From Limnohabitans sp. Rim11 (lineage in GTDB: Bacteria; Pseudomonadota; Gammaproteobacteria; Burkholderiales; Burkholderiaceae_C), in contig NZ_CXOM01000001.1 in the NCBI RefSeq assembly GCF_001269365.1, forward strand, positions 248,090 through 312,089: a stretch of 64,000 bases of DNA, written 5' to 3'. Shown piece by piece: positions 1 to 7,381 of the stretch. The position numbers were made by a program, and so were the translations under genes. The notes beneath the pieces were generated by a model that did not search any database, was not told the origin of the DNA, and saw only the letters and a list, made by a program, of their open reading frames with translations. Position 1 is the first letter of the stretch, and each line of letters opens with the position of its first letter.

Positions 1-1059
1 CACCATGGCATTCACAACCGTGCCAATCGCAGCATTTGCAGCGTCCACATAGCCCATGGCTACGGGCAGATTGGCGGTGGGGCCTAGTAAACCACTGGAC
101 ACTTCACCGATCTTGACGCCTTGCAAGCTTTGCAGTTCTACGTGTTCACGAACGGGCACACGCTCTTGCGCAATGAAACCCACACGTTTGCGGGTGAGGG
201 GATACGTGCCATCCAATTGGCCCAACACGATGTTGGCACCTGGGAATCCGCCAGCGCGAGCACCACCAGTTCGGCGTACTTTTTGAAGGGCCCAGTTGAG
301 GCCTGCTTCTATGGGCGTGGTGGTGGTGTCGATGTCGTTGCCGTACAAACACAAACCCGCTTCGAGGCGCAAAGAATTGCGAGCCCCCAAACCAATGGGC
401 TTCACTTCCGCTTGCGCCAACAAAGCCCGCGCAAACGCATCGACTTGGTCGTTGCCGACAGAAATTTCAAAACCGTCTTCGCCTGTATAGCCAGAGCGTG
501 TAATGAAAAGATCCGCACCTTGCCAATCAAACGATGCACCGGTCATGAACACTAACTTTTCAACGCCTGGCACCATGCGTGACAAGGCATCCACCGCCTT
601 AGGACCTTGCAAAGCCAAGAGCGCACGCTCGGGCATGGGAATGACCTGGCAACGTGCGCCAATGCGCGCTTGAATGTGCGCAATGTCATTGACTTTGCAA
701 GCGCCGTTCACAATCACAAAAATATCTGTGCCGCGGTTGACAAACATCAAGTCGTCAATGATGGTGCCTTCGTCGGTGAGCAGCAAACCATAGCGCTGTT
801 TGCCCACTGGCAAATCGATCACGTCGATAGGCATCAAGGATTCAAACGCCGCCGCTGCATCGGGGCCTACCAAACGCAATTGGCCCATGTGAGACACATC
901 AAACAAACCTGCTTCGGCGCGCGTGTGGTGGTGCTCAGCCATCAAACCCATGGGGTATTGCACAGGCATGCTGTAACCTGCAAAAGGCACCATGCGAGCG
1001 CCAAGCTCGATGTGCAAAGCATTGAGAGGGGTGTTGAGCAAAGCGGTGTCAGCGGACAA
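1..1059 (-). CDS. gcvT: Aminomethyltransferase (glycine cleavage T protein), 3' end cut by the window edge
   Basis: Glycine cleavage system T protein. It takes the aminomethyl group from lipoyl-H protein and makes 5,10-methylene-THF and ammonia in the cytosol. The reverse strand is open from 1059 to the left edge (353 codons). It contains the family's N-terminal pattern LNTPLNALH..GARMVPFAGYSMPVQY, the DVSHMGQ motif, SGYTGEDGFE and the C-terminal KRVGF block. The usual length is about 365-375 residues, so only the last few are missing. I chose the TTG at 1059 because GGAG lies 7 bases upstream and the product then starts like its homologues. An in-frame ATG at 1089 has no ribosome binding site and falls in the riboswitch platform. 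The gene is preceded by a tandem glycine riboswitch, so induction by glycine is expected. gcvH and gcvP would be expected beyond the left edge. Confidence 0.93.
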   Translation of the reverse strand, partial: MSADTALLNTPLNALHIELGARMVPFAGYSMPVQYPMGLMAEHHHTRAEAGLFDVSHMGQLRLVGPDAAAAFESLMPIDVIDLPVGKQRYGLLLTDEGTIIDDLMFVNRGTDIFVIVNGACKVNDIAHIQARIGARCQVIPMPERALLALQGPKAVDALSRMVPGVEKLVFMTGASFDWQGADLFITRSGYTGEDGFEISVGNDQVDAFARALLAQAEVKPIGLGARNSLRLEAGLCLYGNDIDTTTTPIEAGLNWALQKVRRTGGARAGGFPGANIVLGQLDGTYPLTRKRVGFIAQERVPVREHVELQSLQGVKIGEVSSGLLGPTANLPVAMGYVDAANAAIGTVVNAMV

Positions 1060-1082
1060 TTGAAATCTCCAAGGGCAAAGTA

Positions 1083-1107
1083 AAACCATGACCGAAATCA
1101 TGGGTTG
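1083..1107 (-). terminator. Hairpin in the expression platform between glycine riboswitch and gcvT
   Basis: On the minus strand CCATGA and TCATGG form a 6-bp stem around a TTTCGG loop, followed by TTTTACTTT. It lies between the second aptamer and the gcvT ribosome binding site, where a riboswitch-controlled terminator or anti-terminator is expected. The stem is short, so it could also act on translation. The role is inferred. Confidence 0.45.
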
Positions 1108-1348
1108 CCCTCGCTGTCCGCTTTACCTGAGCGATTCGCCGGTTGCGTCCTTCATGTGAAAGACCCACTGCGGGTTGCGCCTTCGGTGGAGGGTTCGACC
1201 GGATGGTCCGCCCTCTCTCTCCAGTGAGGATGCGCTGATAAAAAAAGTTAACAGCGTTTGTCAGTCCTGGGTACCTGAGCGTTCAGAAATTTTGAGGTTT
1301 CCTGCGCCTTCGGTGGCAGCCTTGTGACAAGGCCGCGCTCTCCTGACG
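1108..1348 (-). promoter_or_regulatory. Tandem glycine riboswitch
   Basis: The 330 bases between the ETF-QO stop and gcvT hold two successive copies of the glycine aptamer on the minus strand. Aptamer I (about 1343 down to 1261) begins GGAGAGCG, has CACCGAAGGCGCA (1316-1304) and ends CTCAGGTACCCAGGACTGAC. Aptamer II (about 1224 down to 1112) begins GGAGAGAGAGG, has CACCGAAGGCGCAA and ends CTCAGGTAAAGCGGACAG. A 30-base linker rich in A and T separates them. The two CACCGAAGG blocks and the two CTCAGGTA blocks are the signature of the family. Tandem copies before gcvT are the common arrangement and normally turn on glycine cleavage when glycine is abundant. Confidence 0.96.
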
Positions 1349-1354
1349 GTTGAA

Positions 1355-1383
1355 ATTATAAACAGGTCTTGAGAACCTGCCAG
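1355..1383 (-). promoter_or_regulatory. Sigma-70 promoter of the glycine riboswitch/gcvT transcript
   Basis: The minus strand has -35 CTGGCA (1383-1378), a 17-base spacer and a perfect -10 TATAAT (1360-1355). Transcription would start near 1348, a few bases before aptamer I. Position and spacing both fit, so gcvT is probably transcribed separately from the ETF-QO gene upstream. Confidence 0.7.
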
Positions 1384-1389
1384 CACTTT

Positions 1390-3087
1390 TTACATGCCGG
1401 AGTAGTTAGGTCCGCCACCACCTTCTGGCGTAACCCAGACGATGTTTTGCGTTGGATCTTTGATGTCGCAGGTTTTGCAATGCACGCAGTTTTGCGCATT
1501 GATTTGCAGGCGATCGGATTGATCTTCGTTCTTAACGTATTCGTAAACACCTGCTGGGCAATAACGTGCCTCAGGGCCCGCATACCTGGCCAAGTTGATA
1601 CCCACTGGCACGCTGGCGTCCTTCAAGGTGAGGTGCGCCGGTTGGTTTTCTTCGTGGTTGGTGTTGCTGATGAACACACTCGACAAACGATCAAACGTGA
1701 GCTTGCCATCGGGCCTGGGGTATTCAATGGGTTGGCATTCGGCCGCAGGCTTGAGGTAAGTGTGGTCGGCTGCTGCACGGCGAAGGGTCCAGGGCACATG
1801 GCCACGCAACACAAATTGCTCCACACCGGTCATGAGCGTGCCCACCGTGCGGCCTTTTTTGAACCACTGCTTGAAGTTGCGGGCCTTGTTCAACTCGGTG
1901 TGCAACCAGCTGTTTTCAAATGCTTCTGGGTAGGCGCTGAGTTCGTCATGCGCGCGGCCCGCTTGCAAAGCATCGTACGCTGCTTCGGCGGCCAACATGC
2001 CCGTTTTGATAGCGGCGTGGCTGCCCTTGATGCGGCTGGCGTTGAGGTAACCAGCATCGCAACCCACCAATGCGCCGCCTGGGAAGACGGTTTTGGGCAG
2101 CGACAAAAGTCCGCCAGCCGTAATGGCACGTGCACCATAAGAAATGCGTTTGGCCGGTGCAATGCCTTTGGCCTCGTCGCCTTCAAAGTACCAACGGATG
2201 TTGGGGTGTGTTTTAAAGCGCTGGAATTCTTCAAAAGGGCTGAGCCATGGGTTGGTGTAATCCAAGCCCACTACAAAGCCGACCACCACTTTGTTGTCTT
2301 CCATGTGATACAGGAAAGAGCCGCCGTAAGTGTTTTCGTCCAAGGGCCAGCCGGCGCTGTGCAAAGCCAAACCAGCTTGGTGACGCGCGGGATCAATTTC
2401 CCAAAGTTCTTTGATGCCGATGCCGTAGCTTTGTGGGTCTTTGCCGTCGTCCAATTTGAATTTAGAGATGACTTGCTTGCCCAAGTGGCCGCGCGCACCT
2501 TCAGCAAACACGGTGTACTTGGCGTGCAGTTCCATGCCTAACTGGAAGCTATCAGTGGGCTCGCCATCTTTGCCAATGCCCATGTTGCCAGTGGCCACAC
2601 CTTTGACAGAGCCGTCGTCGTTGTACAAAACTTCTGCCGCGGTAAAGCCAGGGAAAATTTCAACGCCCAGGGCTTCGGCTTGTTCACCTAACCAGCGGGT
2701 AAGGTTGCCCAAGCTGATGATGTAGTTGCCATCGTTGTGAAAGCAGGGGGGCAGCGCGAAGTTGGGGACGCGTGTGGCGCCGTTTTCAGTGGTCATCAAG
2801 AAGATGTCTTCTGTGACCGGTTGATTCAAGGGAGCGCCCATTTCTTTCCAATTGGGAAAGAGTTCCGTTAGCGCAATGGGGTCCATGATGGCGCCCGACA
2901 AAATGTGCGCGCCTGGCTCAGAACCTTTTTCTAACACCACGACAGAGACGTCATTGCCTTTTTCTTGCGCCAATTGTTTGAGGCGAATGGCTGTGGACAA
3001 ACCTGCGGGGCCACCGCCCACCACCACCACGTCGTATTCCATGGATTCGCGGGGACCGTGTGTGTTCAAAATCTCTTCGGGTGTCAT
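1390..3087 (-). CDS. Electron transfer flavoprotein-ubiquinone oxidoreductase
   Basis: Membrane-associated flavoprotein that passes electrons from ETF (fed by acyl-CoA, glutaryl-CoA and sarcosine-type dehydrogenases) to ubiquinone. The 565 residues match the usual family length. An N-terminal FAD-binding Rossmann motif GGGPAG lies near residues 23-28, and the middle has the family stretch GAHILSGA. The C-terminal ferredoxin-like domain carries the four [4Fe-4S] ligands Cys510, Cys534, Cys537 and Cys540 (NCVHCKTCDIK). The first ATG lacks a clear ribosome binding site; an ATG 15 codons later is an alternative. The downstream neighbour on the same strand is gcvT, but a separate promoter and riboswitch intervene. 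Confidence 0.96.
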   Translation of the reverse strand: MTPEEILNTHGPRESMEYDVVVVGGGPAGLSTAIRLKQLAQEKGNDVSVVVLEKGSEPGAHILSGAIMDPIALTELFPNWKEMGAPLNQPVTEDIFLMTTENGATRVPNFALPPCFHNDGNYIISLGNLTRWLGEQAEALGVEIFPGFTAAEVLYNDDGSVKGVATGNMGIGKDGEPTDSFQLGMELHAKYTVFAEGARGHLGKQVISKFKLDDGKDPQSYGIGIKELWEIDPARHQAGLALHSAGWPLDENTYGGSFLYHMEDNKVVVGFVVGLDYTNPWLSPFEEFQRFKTHPNIRWYFEGDEAKGIAPAKRISYGARAITAGGLLSLPKTVFPGGALVGCDAGYLNASRIKGSHAAIKTGMLAAEAAYDALQAGRAHDELSAYPEAFENSWLHTELNKARNFKQWFKKGRTVGTLMTGVEQFVLRGHVPWTLRRAAADHTYLKPAAECQPIEYPRPDGKLTFDRLSSVFISNTNHEENQPAHLTLKDASVPVGINLARYAGPEARYCPAGVYEYVKNEDQSDRLQINAQNCVHCKTCDIKDPTQNIVWVTPEGGGGPNYSGM

Positions 3088-3225
3088 GAGGGACTCACAT
3101 CAAGTTGAAAGACAGGAAACCAAATTTGGGTGAATTGTTCATTTTAAGCATGGAAGAGGCAAAATCTGGCTCTAGAAGGTCACCAAAGTGATGACTTAGG
3201 CCAATGCAATTAGTTGAGATGAACG

Positions 3226-3648
3226 ATGAAATTCGAAATACCTGAGATCAAGAAAAAAGTTCACGAAATGATCATCCCCATTCGTTGGGGTGACATGGAT
3301 GCCATGGGGCATGTGAACAACACGGTTTATTTCAGGTACCTAGAAACGGTGCGAATTGATTATTTCCAATCCATTGGCTGCGAACCTAATCCGCAAGGGC
3401 AGGGGCCCGTCATCGTGAACGCCTTTTGCAACTTCTACAAACAATTGGAATATCCGGGCAACGTGCTGGCCAAAATGTACGTGAGCGATCCTGCGCGCAC
3501 CACCTTTGAAAGCTGGTGCACCTTGGAGTTGGTGGACAAGCCAGGCGTGATTTACGCAGCCGGGGGCGCCACCACCATTTGGGTGGACTTTCCGCAGCAA
3601 AAAGCCGTGACCTTGCCTGACGACATCAGGGTGCGTGTCACGCCCTGA
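3226..3648 (+). CDS. Acyl-CoA thioesterase, hotdog fold (YbgC/FadM-like)
   Basis: Small cytoplasmic thioesterase of the 4HBT hotdog family, 140 residues, which hydrolyses acyl-CoA to free acid and CoA. The family motif IRWGDMDAMGHVNNTVYFRYLE near residues 19-40 contains the Asp expected at the active site (D-x-D/N..GHVNN). Substrate length cannot be read from sequence. It is a single gene with GAGATG-like Shine-Dalgarno sequence just before the ATG, divergent from ETF-QO. Both serve fatty-acid or organic-acid metabolism, so a shared role is plausible but inferred. Another hotdog thioesterase, YbgC, is encoded at 22.8-23.2 kb. Confidence 0.85.
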   Translation: MKFEIPEIKKKVHEMIIPIRWGDMDAMGHVNNTVYFRYLETVRIDYFQSIGCEPNPQGQGPVIVNAFCNFYKQLEYPGNVLAKMYVSDPARTTFESWCTLELVDKPGVIYAAGGATTIWVDFPQQKAVTLPDDIRVRVTP

Positions 3649-3676
3649 TCAAAAACAAGCGCAAGTTTGAGTTTAA

Positions 3677-4285
3677 TTATTTCTGCTTGGGCACTCGGCC
3701 CATCAAATAAAACTCGGGGTTGGGCATCATGTTGCTAAAACTGGCCATGCGGTTGGACAAGCCAAAGAAAGCGGTAATGGCTGCAATGTCCCAAATGTCC
3801 TCGTCATTCAAGCCATGCGCATGCAAGGGCGCAAAGTCTGCATCTTCAATTTGGTCACTGTGCAGACACACTTTCATGGCGAAATCGAGCATGGCACGTT
3901 GACGCGGTGAAATATCGGCTTTGCGGTAGTTCACGGCCACTTGATCGGCCACCAAGGGTTTCTTTTCGTAAATGCGCAGAATGGCGCCGTGGGCCACCAC
4001 GCAATACAAGCAGTTGTTGGCTGCGCTGGTGGTGGTGACGATCATTTCCCGATCGCCCTTGGTCAAATTGCTGGTGCGGCCCACCGATTCGGGCACCATC
4101 AATGCATCGTGATAGGCAAAAAATGCGCGCCATTCCGCAGGGCGGCGGGCAAAAGCCAAGAAAACCTGAGGCACGAACCCAGCTTTTTCTTGAACTTCCA
4201 GAATTTTGGCCCGAATGTCCTCTGGGACGTCTTGGAGTTCCGGGGCAGGGTAGCGAGGTGTTTTGGGTGTAGCGGTGTTGTTCAT
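3677..4285 (-). CDS. Peroxidase-related protein, AhpD/carboxymuconolactone decarboxylase fold
   Basis: The 202-residue protein belongs to the AhpD-like alkylhydroperoxidase superfamily. The redox motif CLYC followed by VVAHG gives the C-x-x-C...H arrangement used by AhpD for thiol peroxidase chemistry. The N-terminal VPEDIRAKILEVQEKAGFVPQVF and the later ITAFFGLSNRMA helix are typical of the uncharacterised 'peroxidase-related enzyme' branch. The true substrate is unknown. I set the start at 4285 because AAGGA lies 5 bases upstream; an ATG 11 codons earlier has none. It is convergent with the thioesterase and divergent from the CoA-transferase operon. Confidence 0.82.
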   Translation of the reverse strand: MNNTATPKTPRYPAPELQDVPEDIRAKILEVQEKAGFVPQVFLAFARRPAEWRAFFAYHDALMVPESVGRTSNLTKGDREMIVTTTSAANNCLYCVVAHGAILRIYEKKPLVADQVAVNYRKADISPRQRAMLDFAMKVCLHSDQIEDADFAPLHAHGLNDEDIWDIAAITAFFGLSNRMASFSNMMPNPEFYLMGRVPKQK

Positions 4286-4363
4286 GGCTGTCCTTGTCAG
4301 TTTAGTGATTCTATTCACCTATTACACTATTGGTTTTAAGTTTTTCCCTCTTAGGAGCGCCCT

Positions 4364-5071
4364 GTGAACAAGATTTTTCCCTCTGCGGCCGAAGCGCTGA
4401 AAGGCGTTGTGGCAGATGGCCAATTGCTGGCTGTAGGTGGCTTTGGCCTCTGCGGTATTCCTGAAGCATTGATCGATGCCCTGCGCGATTCAGGCGTCAA
4501 AAACCTGACGGCCATTTCCAACAATGCGGGTGTGGATGGTTTCGGCTTGGGCAAGTTGCTTGAAACCCGTCAAATCAAAAAAATGATTTCATCGTATGTG
4601 GGTGAAAACAAAGAGTTTGAACGTCAGTTTTTGGCGGGTGAACTTGAATTGGAATTCACACCGCAGGGCACCTTGGCCGAAAAGCTTCGCGCAGGGGGCT
4701 CTGGCATTCCAGCCTTCTTTACCAAAACAGGCGTAGGCACTGTGGTGGCCGATGGCAAAGAATTGCGCGAATTCGATGGCGAAACTTATGTCATGGAACG
4801 CTCTTTGGTGCCCGACGTTTCTTTGGTCAAGGCATGGCGTGCCGATAAGTCAGGCAACTTGCAATTTCGCCTAACGGCCCGCAACTTCAATCCTGCTGTG
4901 GCCATGGCAGGCAAGTTATGCATCGTCGAAGTCGAAGAAATTGTAGAAACAGGCGACATGGTGCCTGATCAAATTCATTTGCCCGGTATTTACGTTCACC
5001 GTTTGGTGCTCAACAAACACCCCGAAAAACGCATTGAAAAACGTACCGTCACAGAAAAAGCAGGAGTCTGA
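4364..5071 (+). CDS. scoA: 3-oxoacid CoA-transferase subunit A
   Basis: Alpha subunit of the family I CoA-transferase that moves CoA between succinyl-CoA and acetoacetate (or a similar 3-oxoacid), for ketone-body or PHB-derived acetoacetate use in the cytosol. The 235-residue length, the glycine-rich [14 protein letters not shown] near residues 26-39 and [13 protein letters not shown] are family hallmarks. The start is GTG at 4364 with AGGAG six bases upstream. The partner subunit follows after two bases, so the two are translationally coupled. The exact acyl specificity (succinyl, acetate or oxoadipate) cannot be settled from sequence; ScoA/AtoD-like is the best call. Confidence 0.92.
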   Translation: MNKIFPSAAEALKGVVADGQLLAVGGFGLCGIPEALIDALRDSGVKNLTAISNNAGVDGFGLGKLLETRQIKKMISSYVGENKEFERQFLAGELELEFTPQGTLAEKLRAGGSGIPAFFTKTGVGTVVADGKELREFDGETYVMERSLVPDVSLVKAWRADKSGNLQFRLTARNFNPAVAMAGKLCIVEVEEIVETGDMVPDQIHLPGIYVHRLVLNKHPEKRIEKRTVTEKAGV

Positions 5072-5073
5072 AT

Positions 5074-5715
5074 ATGAGCTGGAGTCAAGATCAAATGGCA
5101 GCCCGTGCTGCACACGAACTGCAAGACGGTTTCTATGTGAACTTGGGCATTGGTATTCCCACTTTGGTGGCCAACCATGTGCCTAGCAACATTGAAGTTT
5201 GGTTGCAGTCCGAAAATGGTATGTTGGGCATTGGCCCTTTTCCCACTGAAGATGAAGTCGATGCCGACTTGATCAATGCGGGCAAGCAAACAGTCACCAC
5301 CATCAAAGGCACCTCCATTTTTGGCAGCCACGACAGCTTCGCCATGATCCGTGGCGGCAAAATCAATTTGTCTATTTTGGGCGCCATGCAGGTGAGTGAA
5401 AAGGGTGACCTGGCCAATTGGATGATTCCAGGCAAGATGGTCAAGGGCATGGGCGGCGCCATGGACTTGGTGGCGGGTGTCAAGCGCGTCATCATTTTGA
5501 TGGAACACGTGGCCAAGAAAAAAGACGGCACTGAAGATTTGAAAATCTTGCCTCAGTGCACTTTGCCATTAACGGGTGTGGGTGTGGTCGATCGCATCAT
5601 CACCGACTTGGCCGTCATGGATGTGGTGCCTGAAGGTTTGAAGGTCATCGAATTGGCCAACGGCGTGACACCAGAATTGTTGCAAAGCAAAACAGGCGTC
5701 AAGTTGATTTTCTGA
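5074..5715 (+). CDS. scoB: 3-oxoacid CoA-transferase subunit B
   Basis: Beta subunit of the same CoA-transferase, 213 residues. It contains the catalytic glutamate in [13 protein letters not shown], which forms the glutamyl-CoA thioester, and the downstream [19 protein letters not shown] stretch typical of the family. AGGAG lies 7 bases before the ATG at 5074, inside the end of scoA. A strong intrinsic terminator 21 bases after the stop closes the two-gene operon. Confidence 0.93.
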   Translation: MSWSQDQMAARAAHELQDGFYVNLGIGIPTLVANHVPSNIEVWLQSENGMLGIGPFPTEDEVDADLINAGKQTVTTIKGTSIFGSHDSFAMIRGGKINLSILGAMQVSEKGDLANWMIPGKMVKGMGGAMDLVAGVKRVIILMEHVAKKKDGTEDLKILPQCTLPLTGVGVVDRIITDLAVMDVVPEGLKVIELANGVTPELLQSKTGVKLIF

Positions 5716-5731
5716 ATCACCTAAGCCCATA

Positions 5732-5766
5732 GAAAAAGCCGCTTGAATTTATCAAGCGGCTTTTTT
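5732..5766. terminator. Bidirectional intrinsic terminator between scoB and gabD
   Basis: GCCGCTTGA and TCAAGCGGC form a perfect 9-bp stem with an ATTTA loop. AAAAA lies before it and TTTTTT after it, so it works for both convergent transcripts (scoAB from the left, gabD from the right). Confidence 0.93.
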
Positions 5767-5795
5767 GTGCGTCAACTAAGCGGAAGGTGAGTTAC

Positions 5796-7274
5796 TTATT
5801 TCAAAATATCGCCCATGCACAAGTACTTCATCTCGAGGTACTCTTCCATGCCATGGTGTGAACCTTCTCGGCCCAAGCCCGATTGCTTCACGCCGCCAAA
5901 CGGCACATGCTCTGTGGCAATGACGCCCACGTTGATACCGACCATGCCGTATTCCAAACCTTCGCTGACACGGAAGATGCGGCCCACGTCGCGGCTGTAG
6001 AAATAACTGGCCAAACCAAACTCGGTGTTGTTGGCCGCATCGATGGCTTCTTGTTCTGTTTTGAATTTGAAGACCGGCGCGAAGGGGCCAAAGGTTTCTT
6101 CTTTGGCGCACAGCATGTCTGCTGTGGCATTGCCAATGACAGTGGGTTCAAAGAACTGACCGTTCAGTGCCTTGCCGCCTGCCAAAACCACGCCGCCTTT
6201 GGCTTTGGCGTCTTCGACGTGGCGCGTGACTTTTTCTAGAGCTGCTGGTTCAATCAGGGGGCCTTGCATCACGCCATCTTCAAAGCCATTGCCCACTTTG
6301 AGGGCCTTCACTTTGGCAGCGAACTTTTGCACAAACGCGTCATAAACCGACTCTTGGACGTAGATGCGATTGGCGCAAACGCAAGTCTGACCGGCGTTGC
6401 GGTACTTGCTGGCCATGGCGCCTTCTACAGCGCTGTCGATGTCGGCATCGTCAAACACGATGAAGGGCGCATTGCCACCCAATTCGAGGGAGAGTTTCTT
6501 GACGGTCGGTGCAGACTGCGCAATCAAGATGCGGCCCACTTCGGTGCTGCCCGTGAAGCTGATGTGGCGAACGATATCGCTTGAACAAAATACTTTGCCA
6601 GCCGCAATACTATTGTCTGAATCGGCAGTGAGCAAATTGATCACGCCAGCAGGAATGCCGGCACGAATGGCCAGTTCACCGGCTGCCAAAGCCGTGAGAG
6701 GCGTGAGCTCTGCAGGCTTAATGACCACGGTGCAACCAGCGGCCAGTGCGGGCGCCACTTTGCGGGTGATCATGGCCAAAGGGAAATTCCAGGGGGTGAT
6801 GGCGGCACAAACGCCAATGGGTTGTTTGATGACCATCAGGCGACGGGTGTTGTCAAACTGGGGCAGGGTCTCGCCATTTACACGTTTGGCTTCCTCTGCG
6901 TACCACTCCACAAAGCTGGCGCCATACATCACTTCGCCTTTGGCTTCTGCAAAGGGCTTGCCTTGCTCGGCGGTCATGATGCGGCCTAAATCTTCGACGT
7001 TGGCCATTAGCAGGTCGTACCACTTGCGCAGCAAAATGCTTCGCTCTTTGCTGGTTTTGCCGCGCCAAGCGGGCAGTGCGGCGTTGGCGGCGGCAATGGC
7101 GGTTTCGGCTTCTTTGGCGCCTAAATTGGCCACATCGGCCAATTTCAGGCCTGTGGCTGGATCGTTGATGTCAAAACGACCACTTCCCTTGACCCATTCG
7201 CCATTGATCAAAGCATCGGTCTTGAAAAGGCTGGGGTCTTTGAGCAAAGCCAGCGGGGAGGTTTTCATGTCCAT
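5796..7274 (-). CDS. gabD: NAD(P)-dependent succinate-semialdehyde dehydrogenase
   Basis: Aldehyde dehydrogenase of the GabD branch, oxidising succinate semialdehyde to succinate (end of GABA catabolism); related semialdehydes such as glutarate semialdehyde are also possible. The 492 residues match the family. Visible features are ITPWNFPLAMITRK near 159-172, the nucleotide-binding FTGSTEVGR near 240-248, catalytic Glu264 in SLELGGNAPF and catalytic Cys298 in AGQTCVCANR, where CVC is typical of GabD. AGGAG lies six bases before the ATG at 7274. It stands alone on its strand, with no GABA transaminase beside it. Confidence 0.92.
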   Translation of the reverse strand: MDMKTSPLALLKDPSLFKTDALINGEWVKGSGRFDINDPATGLKLADVANLGAKEAETAIAAANAALPAWRGKTSKERSILLRKWYDLLMANVEDLGRIMTAEQGKPFAEAKGEVMYGASFVEWYAEEAKRVNGETLPQFDNTRRLMVIKQPIGVCAAITPWNFPLAMITRKVAPALAAGCTVVIKPAELTPLTALAAGELAIRAGIPAGVINLLTADSDNSIAAGKVFCSSDIVRHISFTGSTEVGRILIAQSAPTVKKLSLELGGNAPFIVFDDADIDSAVEGAMASKYRNAGQTCVCANRIYVQESVYDAFVQKFAAKVKALKVGNGFEDGVMQGPLIEPAALEKVTRHVEDAKAKGGVVLAGGKALNGQFFEPTVIGNATADMLCAKEETFGPFAPVFKFKTEQEAIDAANNTEFGLASYFYSRDVGRIFRVSEGLEYGMVGINVGVIATEHVPFGGVKQSGLGREGSHHGMEEYLEMKYLCMGDILK

Positions 7275-7332
7275 GGGGGTCTCCTAGGGGGGATCTGTTG
7301 TTTGAAGGGATATTTTGCGCTTTTTGCAATCT

Positions 7333-7338
7333 TATAAT
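7333..7338 (+). promoter_or_regulatory. -10 box of the alaS promoter
   Basis: A perfect TATAAT lies about 44 bases before the alaS ATG in a T-rich stretch. No good -35 hexamer sits at the usual 16-18 base distance, so only the -10 element is claimed. Confidence 0.55.
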
Positions 7339-7381
7339 GGAATGTTAGGCCCTGTTGGGCTTTCATAAAGATACCCCTGCC

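Noticed and set aside
1369-2541. A 390-codon plus-strand open frame opposite the ETF-QO gene
   Set aside because: The minus-strand frame encodes a full ETF-QO with cofactor motifs; the opposite frame has no recognisable motif and is a codon-bias shadow.
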